DNA of 64,000 bases from Daucus carota subsp. sativus (Eukaryota; Streptophyta; Magnoliopsida; Apiales; Apiaceae), in NCBI RefSeq assembly GCF_001625215.2, contig NC_030381.2, forward strand, positions 47,366,689 to 47,430,688, given 5' to 3'. Below, in pieces: positions 33,191-45,500 of the stretch. Positions within the stretch are counted from its first letter, which is position 1. Every line of letters begins with the position of its first letter. Made by a program: the position numbers and the translations under genes. A model generated the notes under the pieces. It saw nothing but the letters and a program-made list of their open reading frames with translations, did not search any database and was not told the DNA's origin.

Positions 33191-33493
33191 TTAGGAATTA
33201 TTATTGTGATTGGAGGGCAGAACAAAACGCTTAATCAGAAGAATACAGAGATAAATTATTGTGATTCTTGTCGTTGGCATTTGAAGAGATGACCTGATCT
33301 CTTGATTCATTGATGCTTTCATAGTGTTCATTACTTGGAGAACATCGACTAACTCACCAGTCAAGACTACGTTATACCCTAGGCTAGCTTTGAGAAAAGG
33401 AACACGCTCCCAATCAACCAGCATAAAAACTCTCGCAGAGTTAAAAAAAGAGAGTCTAAGAACAAAGCTAATATGATTACTGCTACTGCTCAA
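33191..33493 (-). pseudogene. Open stretch of unknown identity, possible gene fragment
   Basis: A stretch open for about 100 codons reads FVLRLSFFNSARVFMLVDWE, RVPFLKASLGYNVVLTGELV and LQVMNTMKASMNQEIRSSLQ, then loses protein-like character. No ATG opens it upstream and no family is recognised. It could be the last exon of a gene whose other parts are gone. Function not assigned. Confidence 0.3.
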
Positions 33494-33805
33494 CTACACA
33501 GACAACTAAAAGCTAGCAACAAAGCTAATATGGCTACTACTTGCAGAACTTCACCTTTCTGTTCAGCTACAAAGCTATCTGCAATAATGTTGCTAGGCAC
33601 GAAGCTGTTTTCAATTCTATTGTTTGACACCAAGGATTTCAAGATTGAACGCCTTAAAAAAGTCCATTCCTGTACCTATAAGCAAGTTTACTTGGCATAC
33701 TCCACAACTTAGACTCAGATGTTATTAATCAATCAGTTCATATATTCACCTCTCCGGTTTCTAACAATTCAGTAATAAAAAAGTAAAACTGGTGTCAAAT
33801 GATTA

Positions 33806-35014
33806 TCATAATTGCATCAAACTTAGCTGTCCTCTCTGTTTAAAAGTGTATTCATCAAATCTTAATTTCCCTTGATATGCCTCAATCAACTCAGGAACTT
33901 CATCCTTATATGCATTTACAAAGTCTTCGGAGATTTTTTTCTCACTCATCACCAATATAGTCAATAACCTATAACTTTCACTGGTGATGTTCTTTATGAC
34001 CAAAACTTGCAGAACTGAACACCTCGAAATAGTCCTCTTCTCTAAGCTATAACCAAGAACAACTGGACAACTTGACAACCTAAATGGTGTCCACTGTAAT
34101 TTATTCAGAAAGAACTCCATCTTTGCCGCAATATTTCTCTCACTATAACGCATGACAAATGGTAGCTTCTTGAACATGGAATGGATTTCAGAATTAGAAA
34201 AACCAAAGCTTCTTAACAACACACATCTAGATTCCCAAGTCGCGTCAGTGACAAAAGACAATGTATAGATAGCACTGATAAAATATGAAGACTCAAGATT
34301 AAAACCCATGTCCTTAACCTTCACAGCAACATTACGCAACTTGTCATGTGATTCAGCTAATACTGGACCACAATTTCTTAAAAGTTTCACAATCTGGGAA
34401 TGGGGCACACCGAGTGTAGAAAGAAACTGTATATTTAGCAGGAAAGATTTGTGACAAAAATTTAAAATATATGGATTGTACTTTAGGGCAACAACTGATT
34501 TTCGATAACAACCCGTTACAGAGTTGAGCAAATCAAGGGAGGGTATCAGGAAATTGGTCAAACTTCTTCTAAGTATAAACGGGTGTTTTGAGACAATAGA
34601 AACTAACTCAGCTTGAGATCGGGAAATAGAGCGCAAAAATTCAAGCTTTGGCTTTATGATCTTTTCAGGATGAAAATTTTTTAGAATGTAGGGATTAGTC
34701 GAAATTATTTTGGTAACAGTGGACTGGGGGATTCTAAAGGACCGGAAGAGCTCGAGAACCGAGAGGGGTCTTTGATCAGAGGAGTCAAAATTTAGACATT
34801 TAGAAGCATTAAGCAGGGGTTTTCCAGATAAGCCACATTTGTTCTTGAGAAACCAAAGCTTGAAATCTGCAGAATCTACATTTATGGGTATGATTCTTTT
34901 GCTACTATAACTACGAATAATGGGTTTTGCTAAGCACGAAGTGCGGAAAGTTTGATGCTTGGTAACTAGGGTTAAAGATTGACGAATATACAGATAAACA
35001 AGCAGCAGCATCAT
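33806..35014 (-). CDS. mTERF family protein, 402 aa, intronless
   Basis: Plant mitochondrial-transcription-termination-factor family member, expected to enter mitochondria or plastids and bind organelle nucleic acid through helical mTERF repeats. The start is the first ATG, at 35014 (MMLLLVYLYIRQSLTLVTKH); the N-terminus is Arg/Ser-rich and lacks acidic residues, as in organelle presequences. Repeats show the usual pattern: SVLELFRSFRIPQSTVTKII, LRSISRSQAELVSIVSKHPF, LSTLGVPHSQIVKLLRNCGP, LRSFGFSNSEIHSMFKKLPF, ending with KLRFDEYTFKQRGQ. Length and single exon fit the large plant group close to mTERF type V-X expansions. It is a head-to-head paralogue of 36340-37539; the C-terminal halves are most alike. 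Confidence 0.92.
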   Translation of the reverse strand: MMLLLVYLYIRQSLTLVTKHQTFRTSCLAKPIIRSYSSKRIIPINVDSADFKLWFLKNKCGLSGKPLLNASKCLNFDSSDQRPLSVLELFRSFRIPQSTVTKIISTNPYILKNFHPEKIIKPKLEFLRSISRSQAELVSIVSKHPFILRRSLTNFLIPSLDLLNSVTGCYRKSVVALKYNPYILNFCHKSFLLNIQFLSTLGVPHSQIVKLLRNCGPVLAESHDKLRNVAVKVKDMGFNLESSYFISAIYTLSFVTDATWESRCVLLRSFGFSNSEIHSMFKKLPFVMRYSERNIAAKMEFFLNKLQWTPFRLSSCPVVLGYSLEKRTISRCSVLQVLVIKNITSESYRLLTILVMSEKKISEDFVNAYKDEVPELIEAYQGKLRFDEYTFKQRGQLSLMQL

Positions 35015-36339
35015 TATAAGCACACAACATATGAATATATTTCAGATTGGGTCATAAAAAGATAAGAAAGAACTTACACAGATTAGAATAGGTGCATGCC
35101 CCAATTGCAGATTAGGGTTTTGAGGAATCTGATTTCTAAATAATGGAGTGTATAGTCTGTATAGTATATTAGTATGTCACTAGTATAGTTACGGTCCTTA
35201 CGGATGCAATTCTTCGATTAGGGCTCGAGAAATTCCTAAAATGGATCCGACCCATTAAACATACATTGACATCATAAAATTTTAAATAATATTATTTATA
35301 AAACAAAAAATATTATGAAATTATGATAAATACAATATTTGACATGTATATATTCTTATTATATAATAACGATAATTTAAAATTTGTTTATATCAAATTA
35401 AATTTATTATTTAAATAAATAGAAATCAATTTAATGTTGCTACATATGATCTATAATTAGGGTTCGACTCCTTCACATACAAACGCGAAAAAAAATATAT
35501 TAAACTTTTGACATATACTGATTACCTCATCTGAGAATTTTCTAAACTTAAACTTTTTTTTCCACCGGATACATTTTACTAACATCGAATTTTGTATACC
35601 AATTTTTTTTAAATTGTCATAATTTTAAAAATAATATCATGCATATGTTGGTGCGATATATTTCTATATAAAATACGATCTGATCCGGCCAGCCTAACAA
35701 AATCCCAATCAAATCAAATCTTGATGAAAATCCGATTTAATTTTTTTTGACCTAATGGATACAAAAGTCCGGCCACCTGACATGGTTGAATCAAAAGTCA
35801 AAAGTTCGGATTTTTTAGGGACCGTTTGCTTAAATTTAAAATTGTGATTTATAATTTAATATAAATTAATATGATAAGCTGAGAGATTAAAATGTATGTT
35901 TGAGTAATTTCAAGTTATTAATAAACTATGAGTTACTAAAATATAAATAATTTATAAGTAACTTATGAATTATGTATAATTTTTATCAAAATTGTGTAAA
36001 AAAATTTAAGTTATAAAAAAAATCTCAAACCAACGTACTTTTAATTAGATAACCTACTTTTAACTTTAAACCATCACGCATATAATTAATTTTCCGGTTT
36101 AAATTAAAGTCTCATTTATACAGTCCAAGCAGGCTCTCAGGCAGCTCTACGTTTTTTTTGGTGAACATGAAGTTTGAACTGAATATTGACAATTCTGTAT
36201 GTATTTGCGCACAACCTTCAGATTAGCTAAAACCTACAACCCTGAGCTTCTTGATGGGTTCACTCAAAGTGAAGAAATAATTGGTGTAGTGGTCTCTGTA
36301 AGTTCGTTCTCTTCCTGTAAATCATTCTTGTGTATGTAG
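35015..36339. other. Shared upstream region of the two divergent mTERF genes
   Basis: 1.3 kb of AT-rich sequence between two start codons that point away from each other. It contains a probable MITE (about 35817-36136). No palindromic symmetry of the whole region is seen, so the promoters look separate. Confidence 0.55.
35817..36136. mobile_element. Probable diverged MITE (GGGACCGTTTGCTTAAA end)
   Basis: Left GGGACCGTTTGCTTAAATTT and right CAGTCCAAGCAGGCTC are weakly inverted, with mirrored TTATAAGTAACTTATGAATT-like words inside. Target duplication not recognisable. Confidence 0.45.
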
Positions 36340-37539
36340 ATGATGATGATGCTTGTTTATATTTATAAGTCTCGATTGCAAGCCCTAACTGCCAAACATC
36401 TTGATTTGCATATCTTGAAGAATCTGTGTTTAAAAACACCCATATTTCGTAATTACAGAACTAAAACAACAACACCCACAAATGCTGAATCTTCTGAATT
36501 CAAGATTTCATTTCTCCAGAACGAATATGGGTTATCCAAAAAATCCCTAATTCGTGCTTCTGAATGTCTTAGTTTTGATTTTTCTGACCAAAGAGCCCAC
36601 TCTGTTCTCCAGCTCTTCCGAACCTTTGGATTTCCACGGCCTAATATTAACAAAATCATTTCTAAATATCCCGGCATTCTTAAAGGTTATCATCCTGAAA
36701 TGCTCATCAAGCCAAAGCTTGAGTTTTTGCTCTCTATGGACTTATCTCGAGCAGAGGTAATCGCCATTGTCACCAAATGCCCGCCTATTCTCCATAGAAG
36801 TCTGAATAACCGAATAAAGCCCACTTTCAACCTGCTCAGTTCACTGATTGGTAGCCGGGATACACTTGTTCTTCTTAAACATAATCCACACATTCTTACC
36901 GCCTACAGAATACAAGATTTATCGTTTAATTTTGAGTTTCTTTGCGAACTTGGCGTGCCCCGTTTCCAGATTGTGAAATATTTAGCAGGTCCTTTTCCAG
37001 TTTTAGGTAAACCACATGACAAATTGCGCAGTGTGGCACTGAAGGTTAAAGGCATGGGTTTTGATCTTTCATCTGGGTATTTTTTCGATGCTGTTGTTGC
37101 ATTGTGTCATGTCACTGACTCAACTTGGGAAGCTAGATGTGTGTTGTTTAGAAGCTTTGGTTTCTCCAATCATGAGATAGATTTAATGCTCAGAAAACTA
37201 CCAAGGATCATGTGTTACAGTGAGAAGAAGATCAGTGAAAGTGTGCAGTTCGTTGTGAATAAGTTACAGTGGACACCGTCCAGGTTGTCATGTCATCCAG
37301 CTATTCTTTCCTATAGCTTACAGAAGAGAACTATTCCAAGGTGTTCAGTTCTGCAAGTTTTGGTCTCGAAAAACATTACTAGAGAGAGTTACAGGCTATC
37401 AACGATACTGTCTTTGACGCAAAGAAAGTTTTTAATGGAATATGTAAATGCACATATGGACAAAGTTCCTGAGGTAATGGAGGCATACCAAGGGAAGTTG
37501 AGGTTTGATGAATACACTTTTAAACAGAAGGGACAATAA
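36340..37539 (+). CDS. mTERF family protein, 399 aa, intronless
   Basis: Paralogue of the gene at 33806-35014 on the opposite strand. Begins with four ATG codons at 36340 (MMMMLVYIYKSRLQALTAKH), then a Thr/Arg-rich presequence (FRNYRTKTTTPTNA). mTERF repeats include SVLQLFRTFGFPRPNINKII, LLSMDLSRAEVIAIVTKCPP, LCELGVPRFQIVKYLAGPFP, LFRSFGFSNHEIDLMLRKLP and the terminal GKLRFDEYTFKQKGQ. No internal stop or frameshift, so it seems functional. Such clusters of intronless mTERF genes are common in eudicots; a restorer-like or organelle-expression role is possible but not shown. Confidence 0.92.
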   Translation: MMMMLVYIYKSRLQALTAKHLDLHILKNLCLKTPIFRNYRTKTTTPTNAESSEFKISFLQNEYGLSKKSLIRASECLSFDFSDQRAHSVLQLFRTFGFPRPNINKIISKYPGILKGYHPEMLIKPKLEFLLSMDLSRAEVIAIVTKCPPILHRSLNNRIKPTFNLLSSLIGSRDTLVLLKHNPHILTAYRIQDLSFNFEFLCELGVPRFQIVKYLAGPFPVLGKPHDKLRSVALKVKGMGFDLSSGYFFDAVVALCHVTDSTWEARCVLFRSFGFSNHEIDLMLRKLPRIMCYSEKKISESVQFVVNKLQWTPSRLSCHPAILSYSLQKRTIPRCSVLQVLVSKNITRESYRLSTILSLTQRKFLMEYVNAHMDKVPEVMEAYQGKLRFDEYTFKQKGQ

Positions 37540-38931
37540 AGTTTGAAGTCAACATGATCTCTCTTTAGCATCAGTTATGTTATGGAATAGGCAGGAATAG
37601 AGAAAACTTACGAGTAAAACTCGTAACTACTAAGGTGTGTTTTAACTTTTAAGGTGTCAGATATTAGAAGTCACAACAGCTTCATATTTCAGATGACCGA
37701 AGGAAACTTCTTTGATTGCTAGATGTGTGTTATGGTGAGTGGAATTAAATGAATGCAATTTCAAATCAGAAGGAGATATTAGTTTTAAAGCCTGGTTGAT
37801 TTTGCACCACTTAAATGATAGGATACTTTGTTACCATTTTCGTTAATCTCTAGATGCTTAACGATAAGCTCTTTCGGATTTTGTTGTCGCGTGTTGTTCT
37901 CACTAAAACATTCTATTATTTGATTTTTAATTAAACTTAGCAGTATAAGTATATTTATTCTGGGTGCTTCCACAGTTGTAATTACAGATACAAATCAATA
38001 AAAGAATGGAGGGAGTGGTAATATTAATTTATAGAGCAAGAAATTGGGAGATCATTTATGTATACCATTTGAGAGCATGGGAACTGTTTATTACCATGAT
38101 TATTTGCCGAAATCAACTTGCTACTTGTATATCTGTGTAAAACTTTGGGATCGTAGAATAGCCTTACATTTGATTAGACGCCTTTGTGATCATCAGGCAC
38201 TGCTTGGATGTTTTATCCAGTCGGATGGTCACTCCTTAATTTTGCCATGCAGATGCAATGAAAGTTGATAAATACTTGTTGTGAAAGCTGAACTTGGCTG
38301 CATGATCTACTTGTATCTTTTTCCACACAGAGAACGTAAAGAAAACAAAACTGACCAAACCGACTTAAATAATGTGTCACTCAGTTGAACTGATCAAAAT
38401 GGCTTTACAATCTAGTAAATTCAACCCCTCTATAAAGTATAAAGAATGAAAAACTTTGATATTACATCATCTGCACTACTATTAGTGATAAGTATAATAC
38501 TGTATTAAGTACACTATCATTAGTATATCTTAGATACCCTTACGGTCGGAAAGCTTGCAGTCAAACTTTTAGCAACCTTAAACAGAATACGGTATTATGT
38601 GAAGGCCTGAATAAATGTAAACCGTATTCTGGAATTGTTTAGGTTTGAGTAAATTTAAATTAGGCCCTTTACTTGACTTCTCGTATGCCTTGTAAGTTGT
38701 ATCACAACAGTATTGTTTGCACAAGTATATCAATAAAAGAGCAGGACTTTTGCAGTGTATTACATTACAAACTGCAATTTTTTTAATTGACTTTTACATT
38801 TTATCTATAAGGTCCTTTTTTCAGAAGCTATTTAGCTAAAACCGACCCAAATACAGGTTTACTGACAAGAGACTTGAATCTTAAATTGAAACAGTGCAGA
38901 AGAAAACAGGAAAGAAGAAACTGGATTATGA
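37540..38931. other. Intergenic region between mTERF and BAHD genes
   Basis: No gene recognised. A lone GAATGGAGGGAGTGGTAATA near 38003-38022 is a worn Stowaway end. Confidence 0.5.
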
Positions 38932-40284
38932 TCAAACAGTTTGGCTCAAACTCACAGAAAAACATGAAAGAAACTCAGAGTTCTGCTCAAGTTTTTCCAT
39001 GTCTTCCACATCTAATGTAACCCATGCTTCAATCCCCTTACTATCACTAGTATCCATTAGAATTGCAGAATTTATATAATTTAAACAAGTTCCATACCAA
39101 CTTGGCTTTCCAAATCCAAAATCAGTCTCATAAAATGAAAATCTGCACCAACTGCTAACTGCAAAAGTCCCCATCTCTTCACTTTTATTTGCCACCATTT
39201 TTAATCTTTCCTTCATCCCTTTGAAGAAATTACCATTCTCGAAGATCTTCCTTATATATCCATCTTCCATCTTCCTTAAATCGTTTGATACTTTTTTAGT
39301 TAAGATTTTACAGTCTGCGATCTTCTCTTCGCCTGCCTCCCATTGTGCTCTTGAAGGCTGGAAAACATTACCTATGCTGTGAGGGGGGATTGCTGGAACC
39401 ATCCTTTTCCTCAAGTTCACTGTTAGCAAAATTTCGTGCCTTTTGAGCCTTTTCCTACTCGACTGGATGATTGTTGTCCACAAGAAGGCCACGACGGCTT
39501 CAACACGAGTTGGGTAATTGACATTATCATGATCATCATCCATGCTGCATTTCTTTCTGAGGTCCTTGATTACTGAATCACTTAAAATGAATCTCTTAGT
39601 CACAGTTTTGTGAATTATCTGGTTGTGTTTGGAGGCTCTAGCGCTGAAAGCAAGCGCGATATCTTGTGGAGGGAACAAAGAAGTGCAATCAAACACATAG
39701 TTTTTGGGAATATATTCAGTGACATTTCTGTAACATGAGGCATTATTTCTAGCCCATGTTCTGAAGAACGTTGCAGTTGCTGCAGCGTCTGCTATGACAT
39801 GACGAATGCAAACCCCTATCGCGATTCCACCACACGAGAATCTGTTAACTTGCACAGCTAAGAGGGCTACCTGGTCCATGCTCAGCTGATTCTGTGATGA
39901 AAGTTGGTGGGGATTGTAGGGAAGTAACATCCGGAGATGATCCAGTTTTGGATGCTCTGTCACAGAAGCCATGTCACAAATCACACGGGATTCCACATAT
40001 TCAGCACCTTCGTCATTGCATTCAATTAGGTACTGACTCTTTTGCCTGCCAGCAAGAGGATACAATTCTGTTAAGGTCAGTGATAGAGATTCCTTGAGGG
40101 TCTGGTACGACGAATTCTTTTGATAAAATTGATCAGTACTTCCGGGGTAAAACAGTACTAGTGGAACATGAAGAGTAGCCGCTAACTGATCAAGAAAAGA
40201 GAGCTTGAAACTCTTGAGGCCATCCGGGGTCGGAGAAGAAGGCCTGATTATTTCTCTCGACACTATTTCCACTCTAAGAGCCAT
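38932..40284 (-). CDS. BAHD acyltransferase, vinorine-synthase-like, 450 aa
   Basis: Cytosolic acyl-CoA-dependent transferase acting on hydroxyl or amino groups of specialised metabolites. Single exon, start at ATG 40284 (MALRVEIVSREIIRPSSPTP), 35 bases downstream of the expected start site of a TATA box at 40346. The catalytic HxxxD is present as HVIAD in IGVCIRHVIADAAATATFF near residue 165. The structural DFGWG motif is DFGFGKPSW near residue 400, the Phe being a tolerated change. SFLDQLAATLHVPLVLFYP, YPLAGRQK and YPTRVEAVVAFLWT are family blocks. The wording is nearest to the vinorine synthase and salutaridinol acetyltransferase clade; the true substrate cannot be read from sequence. Confidence 0.92.
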   Translation of the reverse strand: MALRVEIVSREIIRPSSPTPDGLKSFKLSFLDQLAATLHVPLVLFYPGSTDQFYQKNSSYQTLKESLSLTLTELYPLAGRQKSQYLIECNDEGAEYVESRVICDMASVTEHPKLDHLRMLLPYNPHQLSSQNQLSMDQVALLAVQVNRFSCGGIAIGVCIRHVIADAAATATFFRTWARNNASCYRNVTEYIPKNYVFDCTSLFPPQDIALAFSARASKHNQIIHKTVTKRFILSDSVIKDLRKKCSMDDDHDNVNYPTRVEAVVAFLWTTIIQSSRKRLKRHEILLTVNLRKRMVPAIPPHSIGNVFQPSRAQWEAGEEKIADCKILTKKVSNDLRKMEDGYIRKIFENGNFFKGMKERLKMVANKSEEMGTFAVSSWCRFSFYETDFGFGKPSWYGTCLNYINSAILMDTSDSKGIEAWVTLDVEDMEKLEQNSEFLSCFSVSLSQTV

Positions 40285-40345
40285 GTCAGACACCAACTAT
40301 GTTCTTGTGGAAGTTGAATGCAACAGACACCCATATCTAATGCAC

Positions 40346-40353
40346 ATTTTATA
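40346..40353 (-). promoter_or_regulatory. TATA box of the BAHD gene
   Basis: TATAAAAT on the minus strand, 62 bases upstream of the ATG, a usual plant spacing. Confidence 0.55.
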
Positions 40354-41303
40354 TCCCAAGTTGCAGAAATATTATAAGTTTCATCTCTCTGAAGGCGGCT
40401 TGATATGCTTAAAGGCAGAAGAAATAATCAAAATAAAAACACAAAATTTACGATTAATTAGTATGCTTGAGTGCTTTGTGGATAACAAAAGCATATAACA
40501 CATCTGGTGCAGATGTAAATGGACTTAATGCTGCAGAATGTACTTATCGTTAGGATCGAAAAATGCTGATTCCAATTAACCTAGGAAATGGTCCTAGTAA
40601 GCCGGCTTTGTGATCTAATCTGATCTGTCAGTACTCTGTTCTTAGCAAACATGATATATAAAACCACCTTGGCTTTTGTTAATAACATGTTGCTGTATAC
40701 CGGCCAAAGAAAGATACTGTTAGTCCAAGGATGATTCTGTTTACAAACGGCTTTGAAGCGTTTGTTTTGTTCAACACTTCGCTGCTATTACTGCATCAGT
40801 TTATCAATTTCTGGATCCGCCACTGTCTACGTATATGCCTTGTGTTCTCTTATAGTAAAAATTCATATGAGCGGTGTAATTAGCTACCTGTGTCAACTTC
40901 ACCAAATACCTGCTAAAGCTTACTTATCTGTACTAACATAAGTAATCCTAAAAGCATTTGTTTTTTAAGCCTGCATACACAACTTGATAAATGCAACAAC
41001 TCATATGTTGTCTTGTGGTGAAAAAATCGTGAATAATTCTGGTGGATTAGTTATGTGATAACCAATACATTTAACTATTGTCATATCATGTGACAAAAAA
41101 AAAAAAAAAAAAACTATTGCCATACCAAACTCTCAGGCGGAAAAGGCCTTTGAATATTTTTCTACTATTAATATTAGACTATTTTGCACAAGTTGCCTTT
41201 GACTTTCATGGTAAAAGGAGTGTGATGTGTAACATTTTTTTGAAATTTTTGGCGATATATACACGAATAACAAGACCTACAAGTGAGTAGTCTTTAACCG
41301 ATC
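40354..41303. other. Intergenic region upstream of the BAHD gene
   Basis: No gene seen. One A-run (41094-41112). Confidence 0.5.
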
Positions 41304-41709
41304 ATGGAGAATGCAGGGCAAGATGTCGAAAGAAATCTACCAGCAGCATCCCAAACTGAGCTGACTCATCAAGTAACCGAACCAATGGGTAGAGATACGC
41401 CAACAATATTAATAGAAGAATTAGAGCACATGGGAGTGGTGATGATCAAGTGGCAAATTGCTGGTCTTGCTGTGCTATGTGTGTATCCCCTTGATGGTGC
41501 TAGGCACTCTTGTAAATTGCTTGCTCTGTCCGCTTGATTGTGCTATCAATTGTTGTTGCCCCTCTCGAGCTCTACTTGATTTACCTGCATTTAACGCATC
41601 GGATCGTGCAATGAGTCAGAGTGATTTTTTCTCTATAAATATTATGTACTTCTCAAGCCCAGTTGATCTTAACACATTAACAAGCTGTGTTTCTCACGAT
41701 TCTGAGTGA
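41304..41709 (+). pseudogene. Possible small membrane-protein gene in two frames
   Basis: From ATG 41304 one frame reads a polar N-terminus (MENAGQDVERNLPAASQTEL, then ILIEELEHMGVVMIKWQIAG) and stops at 41537. An overlapping frame from about 41458 reads a hydrophobic, Cys-rich segment (VCIPLMVLGTLVNCLLCPLD, then CAINCCCPSRALLDLP) and stops at 41709. The two together look like one protein broken near 41460-41500, or a gene with an unseen splice. No family recognised; chance is possible. Confidence 0.3.
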
Positions 41710-42577
41710 TTTTTCCTTCCACCACTTCCATTCATGATAATACGTAATCATTTCTCATAATTGATTTATATTCTAGTAGATAGCATGTTTGAGACTTACT
41801 ATTTTCATATATCATATTAATAATTTATATAAAAACAATAGAAATAAATCTCCAATATCATTAATAAACTAAGCAATATCCAAAAATGATATTTTAAAAT
41901 TTGCAGGAAAATTTTAAAATAAATTATAAAAATAAAATTTATAGGAACATTTGTGTATCATGATACTGAAATGAGATGGAGGGAATAGTTGTTAGGTCAT
42001 TACATGAGTAGACCGGATAATTTTAACTAGTACTTTGGTCTGGACCATTACTTTAAACCAACTGGGTTGGGTTAATTAAAGGATATATTAACCCTAATCT
42101 AACCCATTTTAATCAGGTTCTTTGAAAACGGACCCTTTTAATTCCAGATTTCGAATAATTCGGTACATCCAGTTTAAATAAGGATTGATTTAAGTCGATC
42201 TCCGCAGTTCAGTTCGGTTTTATTCATCCCCAGCTGTAATCATGCAAAAGCTTTTTAGTACTGTTCAGTAGATAGTCCTGTACACATATGATATTTAATA
42301 CTAGCAACAAATTTAAATTTTAAATTTAATTTTTATATTACACAACATACAGCATGAACAAATAAATAAATGTGTAACAATTTATTAATTTATGCAAAGC
42401 CTTTCATGTCAAACTTGCAACTGCATATAAATGTTAAACAATATTGCCATTAACTCATTGAGTATGCAATTCTGTCAACTAGCATTTTTGTACACACGCC
42501 TTCATATTTTGTATTTCGTCCAAGTAAACAGATTTCTCCAGAAAAAGGTTGGTTGTCAATACTACCAACATGAGAAG
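41710..42577. other. Intergenic region downstream of gamma-SNAP
   Basis: No gene. A worn Stowaway right end (GAGATGGAGGGAATAG) is at about 41971-41986. Confidence 0.5.
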
Positions 42578-45500
42578 TTAAGTGAGATCGTCTTCATCTA
42601 GTGGCTCTTCTTGCTCCTTTCCGGTCTCACTTTTGAGTCCGCTCACGTCGCCTGTTGGTAGCTTTCTTGCAAGCCTAATGATCTGCAGCCAAATAATAAC
42701 AATTAAGCATGTCCAATACAGTGATAAATCCTACAGCCCGATTTGCTAAGGCACCCTCATTAAGGAATGGCCAAACAAAGAATTCCATGTAATTTAAACT
42801 TATAAATGCTATGTAATTATGCTCTAGAAACTTTACTATCAGCTATATACAAAAGAACGCAAATTATTTCAATCAATGACCCGCTACATAGTAGATACAA
42901 GAACTAACTTACAGATGTCCATATTAGTGCCCCCAAATCAATATCATGACACATCTATTTTATAGCAAGTTGGATAAGGTAGTTCAGAACATATGACATA
43001 CAGCATGGTCAAGATTGGATATAGTGCTCGACTGAGCTACGCGCTTAATTTCTTCAACATCACCATCAGTGTATGCAGAAAGAAGTTTAGCTGCACATCG
43101 ACTTTGATCACTACTCAAGAAAGCATCAATCCTGCATAAGAAAAACCTAATCAGCAACTGAAACAGCAACCACTGCACAGAAATAAGAGCATTGGTATTT
43201 AAATAAAAATGCCTGTAAAATAATTTATGTTCAGTAACCACCCTTGACAGATATACATACGCTTGTGGCAAGTAGGGATACTAGTTTGGTTTGTGACTTG
43301 TGAGCGAACAAAAATTCCCACAAGTCGAGCATACTCACTGTACGAAATTAATATTCATTTTTACAAAGGAATTTAATTTTTTAAGGCTTTTCAAACCACA
43401 TCATACAGTATCCTAAAAAAGTCCCCCACTAATTCAATTAATACCTAGAAGTCGATAATGTTTAAATCCTCCCAGAACCCTGTCCTAAAACAATCATATA
43501 TCTAATTTTTTATTTTTTTTTATACTTAGATTTTATACAGAATATTAAATCATTTAAAACCTATTATAAATTATAATCATATCTATATAGTAATAATATA
43601 TAACAAAAATATTCAAAATATATAATAGAGTATTTAAATAATCATTCCAAAACATTACAATATATCAGATTAATGCTCAATTAAAGGTACCTCAATCACC
43701 TAGACCCACCAAGCAATTTTCCAAACCTTAGCTATGTATATGCTATATTGATTTTGATTCACATAAAAGCATCAATTCCATTGCAGTCACAGTCCACCAT
43801 TTTAGTTTAATAACTCTTTATATATAAGCATATTCGTCAAACACTAGGACTGGCCAGAAAACAAATAATTGGAAGGGGAAGAAAACTTTTAAACTGCTCT
43901 ACATATAAAAAGGTAAGGAACCATAAAACCGCATCTAAAATAAAATTTCATCCCTGTAAATTTTGTATATCTCTAATCTGTACTTCTTTAGATAATTCAT
44001 AAATTTCATCAAAGAATATTACAAGTTATCATACAACATAGATATCAAAGGGCGGGGGATGAAGTCTCATGATTCCTTGCCCACCATTTCCCGGCTCCGT
44101 TAGTGTCATTGCAATCTCAATAGTAATACGCAGGCTTATTATTAGGTTTAAGATATATTATGTGTTCAACTGAGAACTCGTGGGACTGAATGTACTGCAA
44201 TTGAATATGACGTGGGTAACAGTACATAGAAATATTGAAAATAGAGCAGAACATTTTGATTTTGCGGTTCTCATTCTAAAATTTCTAGTCGTTCGCTATT
44301 TCAATAAATTCTAAATATACTGTGCACTCCACATTGCTCCCTCTTCTTCTTGATAATTAAGATACACTTAGACAAGTGATTTGCCACTAGGGAATCCTTC
44401 ACTTGTCATCGTTCCACTAATGGATGGTCCCTTTGTTTAGAACAAAACTATAACTACAAAAGAACTCAAGCATACACATAATGCAAGTGAACATAGCTCA
44501 TAGTATGCAGATAGTCACAGAACATGTGAAAAGAGAAGAAAGCTGAAATGAGATCAGATGACCCTTGGACACTTGTGAAGTGATTTATGCAAGTAGAAAG
44601 CAATCTAAGCACAAATGAAAATTTAAAAAATCTTTGGGTTCGAATAAAACATTATTAACACAAGCAAAAGTGCCTAACGAGATACAACTAATGCAAATAA
44701 TAAATAAATAAATCATGTTTTGGGCAAGTTAATGAGGAAACCCTCCTCAGGATAACTGCATATCATTAGTAATTTAAAAATGGCACAGACGGTTTAAGAA
44801 AGGAATCTCATTGTAGAGTACATAGTGCAGTGGATAGATTTCAACTTACTGACTACAATCATTGTAGCACTTCTGCGCTTGATCGAAGTCATTAGCGTAC
44901 AGGTAGACAATAATTGCACTGAGATATGCCTGTATCCAAATAAAACACTTTTAGTTCATCCCATAGAAGAAAAGTTATTGGACATTTATGCAGAAAGAAA
45001 ATAAAAGAAGATATACTCACAAGCATCATGAGTTTATTTGGAGGAAAGCCTTTTTACCAATAATGAGGTCATAACAGCCAGTATCTAGGTGGCATAAGAT
45101 TGATGTTTGATAAAATATATGACTTAGAAGCCATCTTCATGTTACTGGTTAAAAGATTTTTAGAATAGCAATGCTCCGAAAATACATAAGCACTACTGAT
45201 TCACATTTTTGATTATGGACCTAGGTCATGTTTGTTTGAAAGGATTATAATCCTGGAATAACCACATTAATATCTTTAAATTTAAAGGATTATAATCCCA
45301 TGAGATCGTATTGCAATCACTTTTTTAATACATTTCTATGGATTATATTACCTTCTCTCACAAGGCATTATAATCCCATGGAAATGAACCAAAAAAATTA
45401 TTGGGATATGGACTCATGGGATTTAAATAAGGTAATTATCCGGGGATTATAATCCCTACAAACAAATATCACCCTAGAAAAAAAGGCTTTTATGAGAAAA

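Noticed and set aside
37785-38268. Small open frames downstream of the second mTERF gene
   Set aside because: No homology recognised, no splice support, and composition like the surrounding AT-rich DNA.
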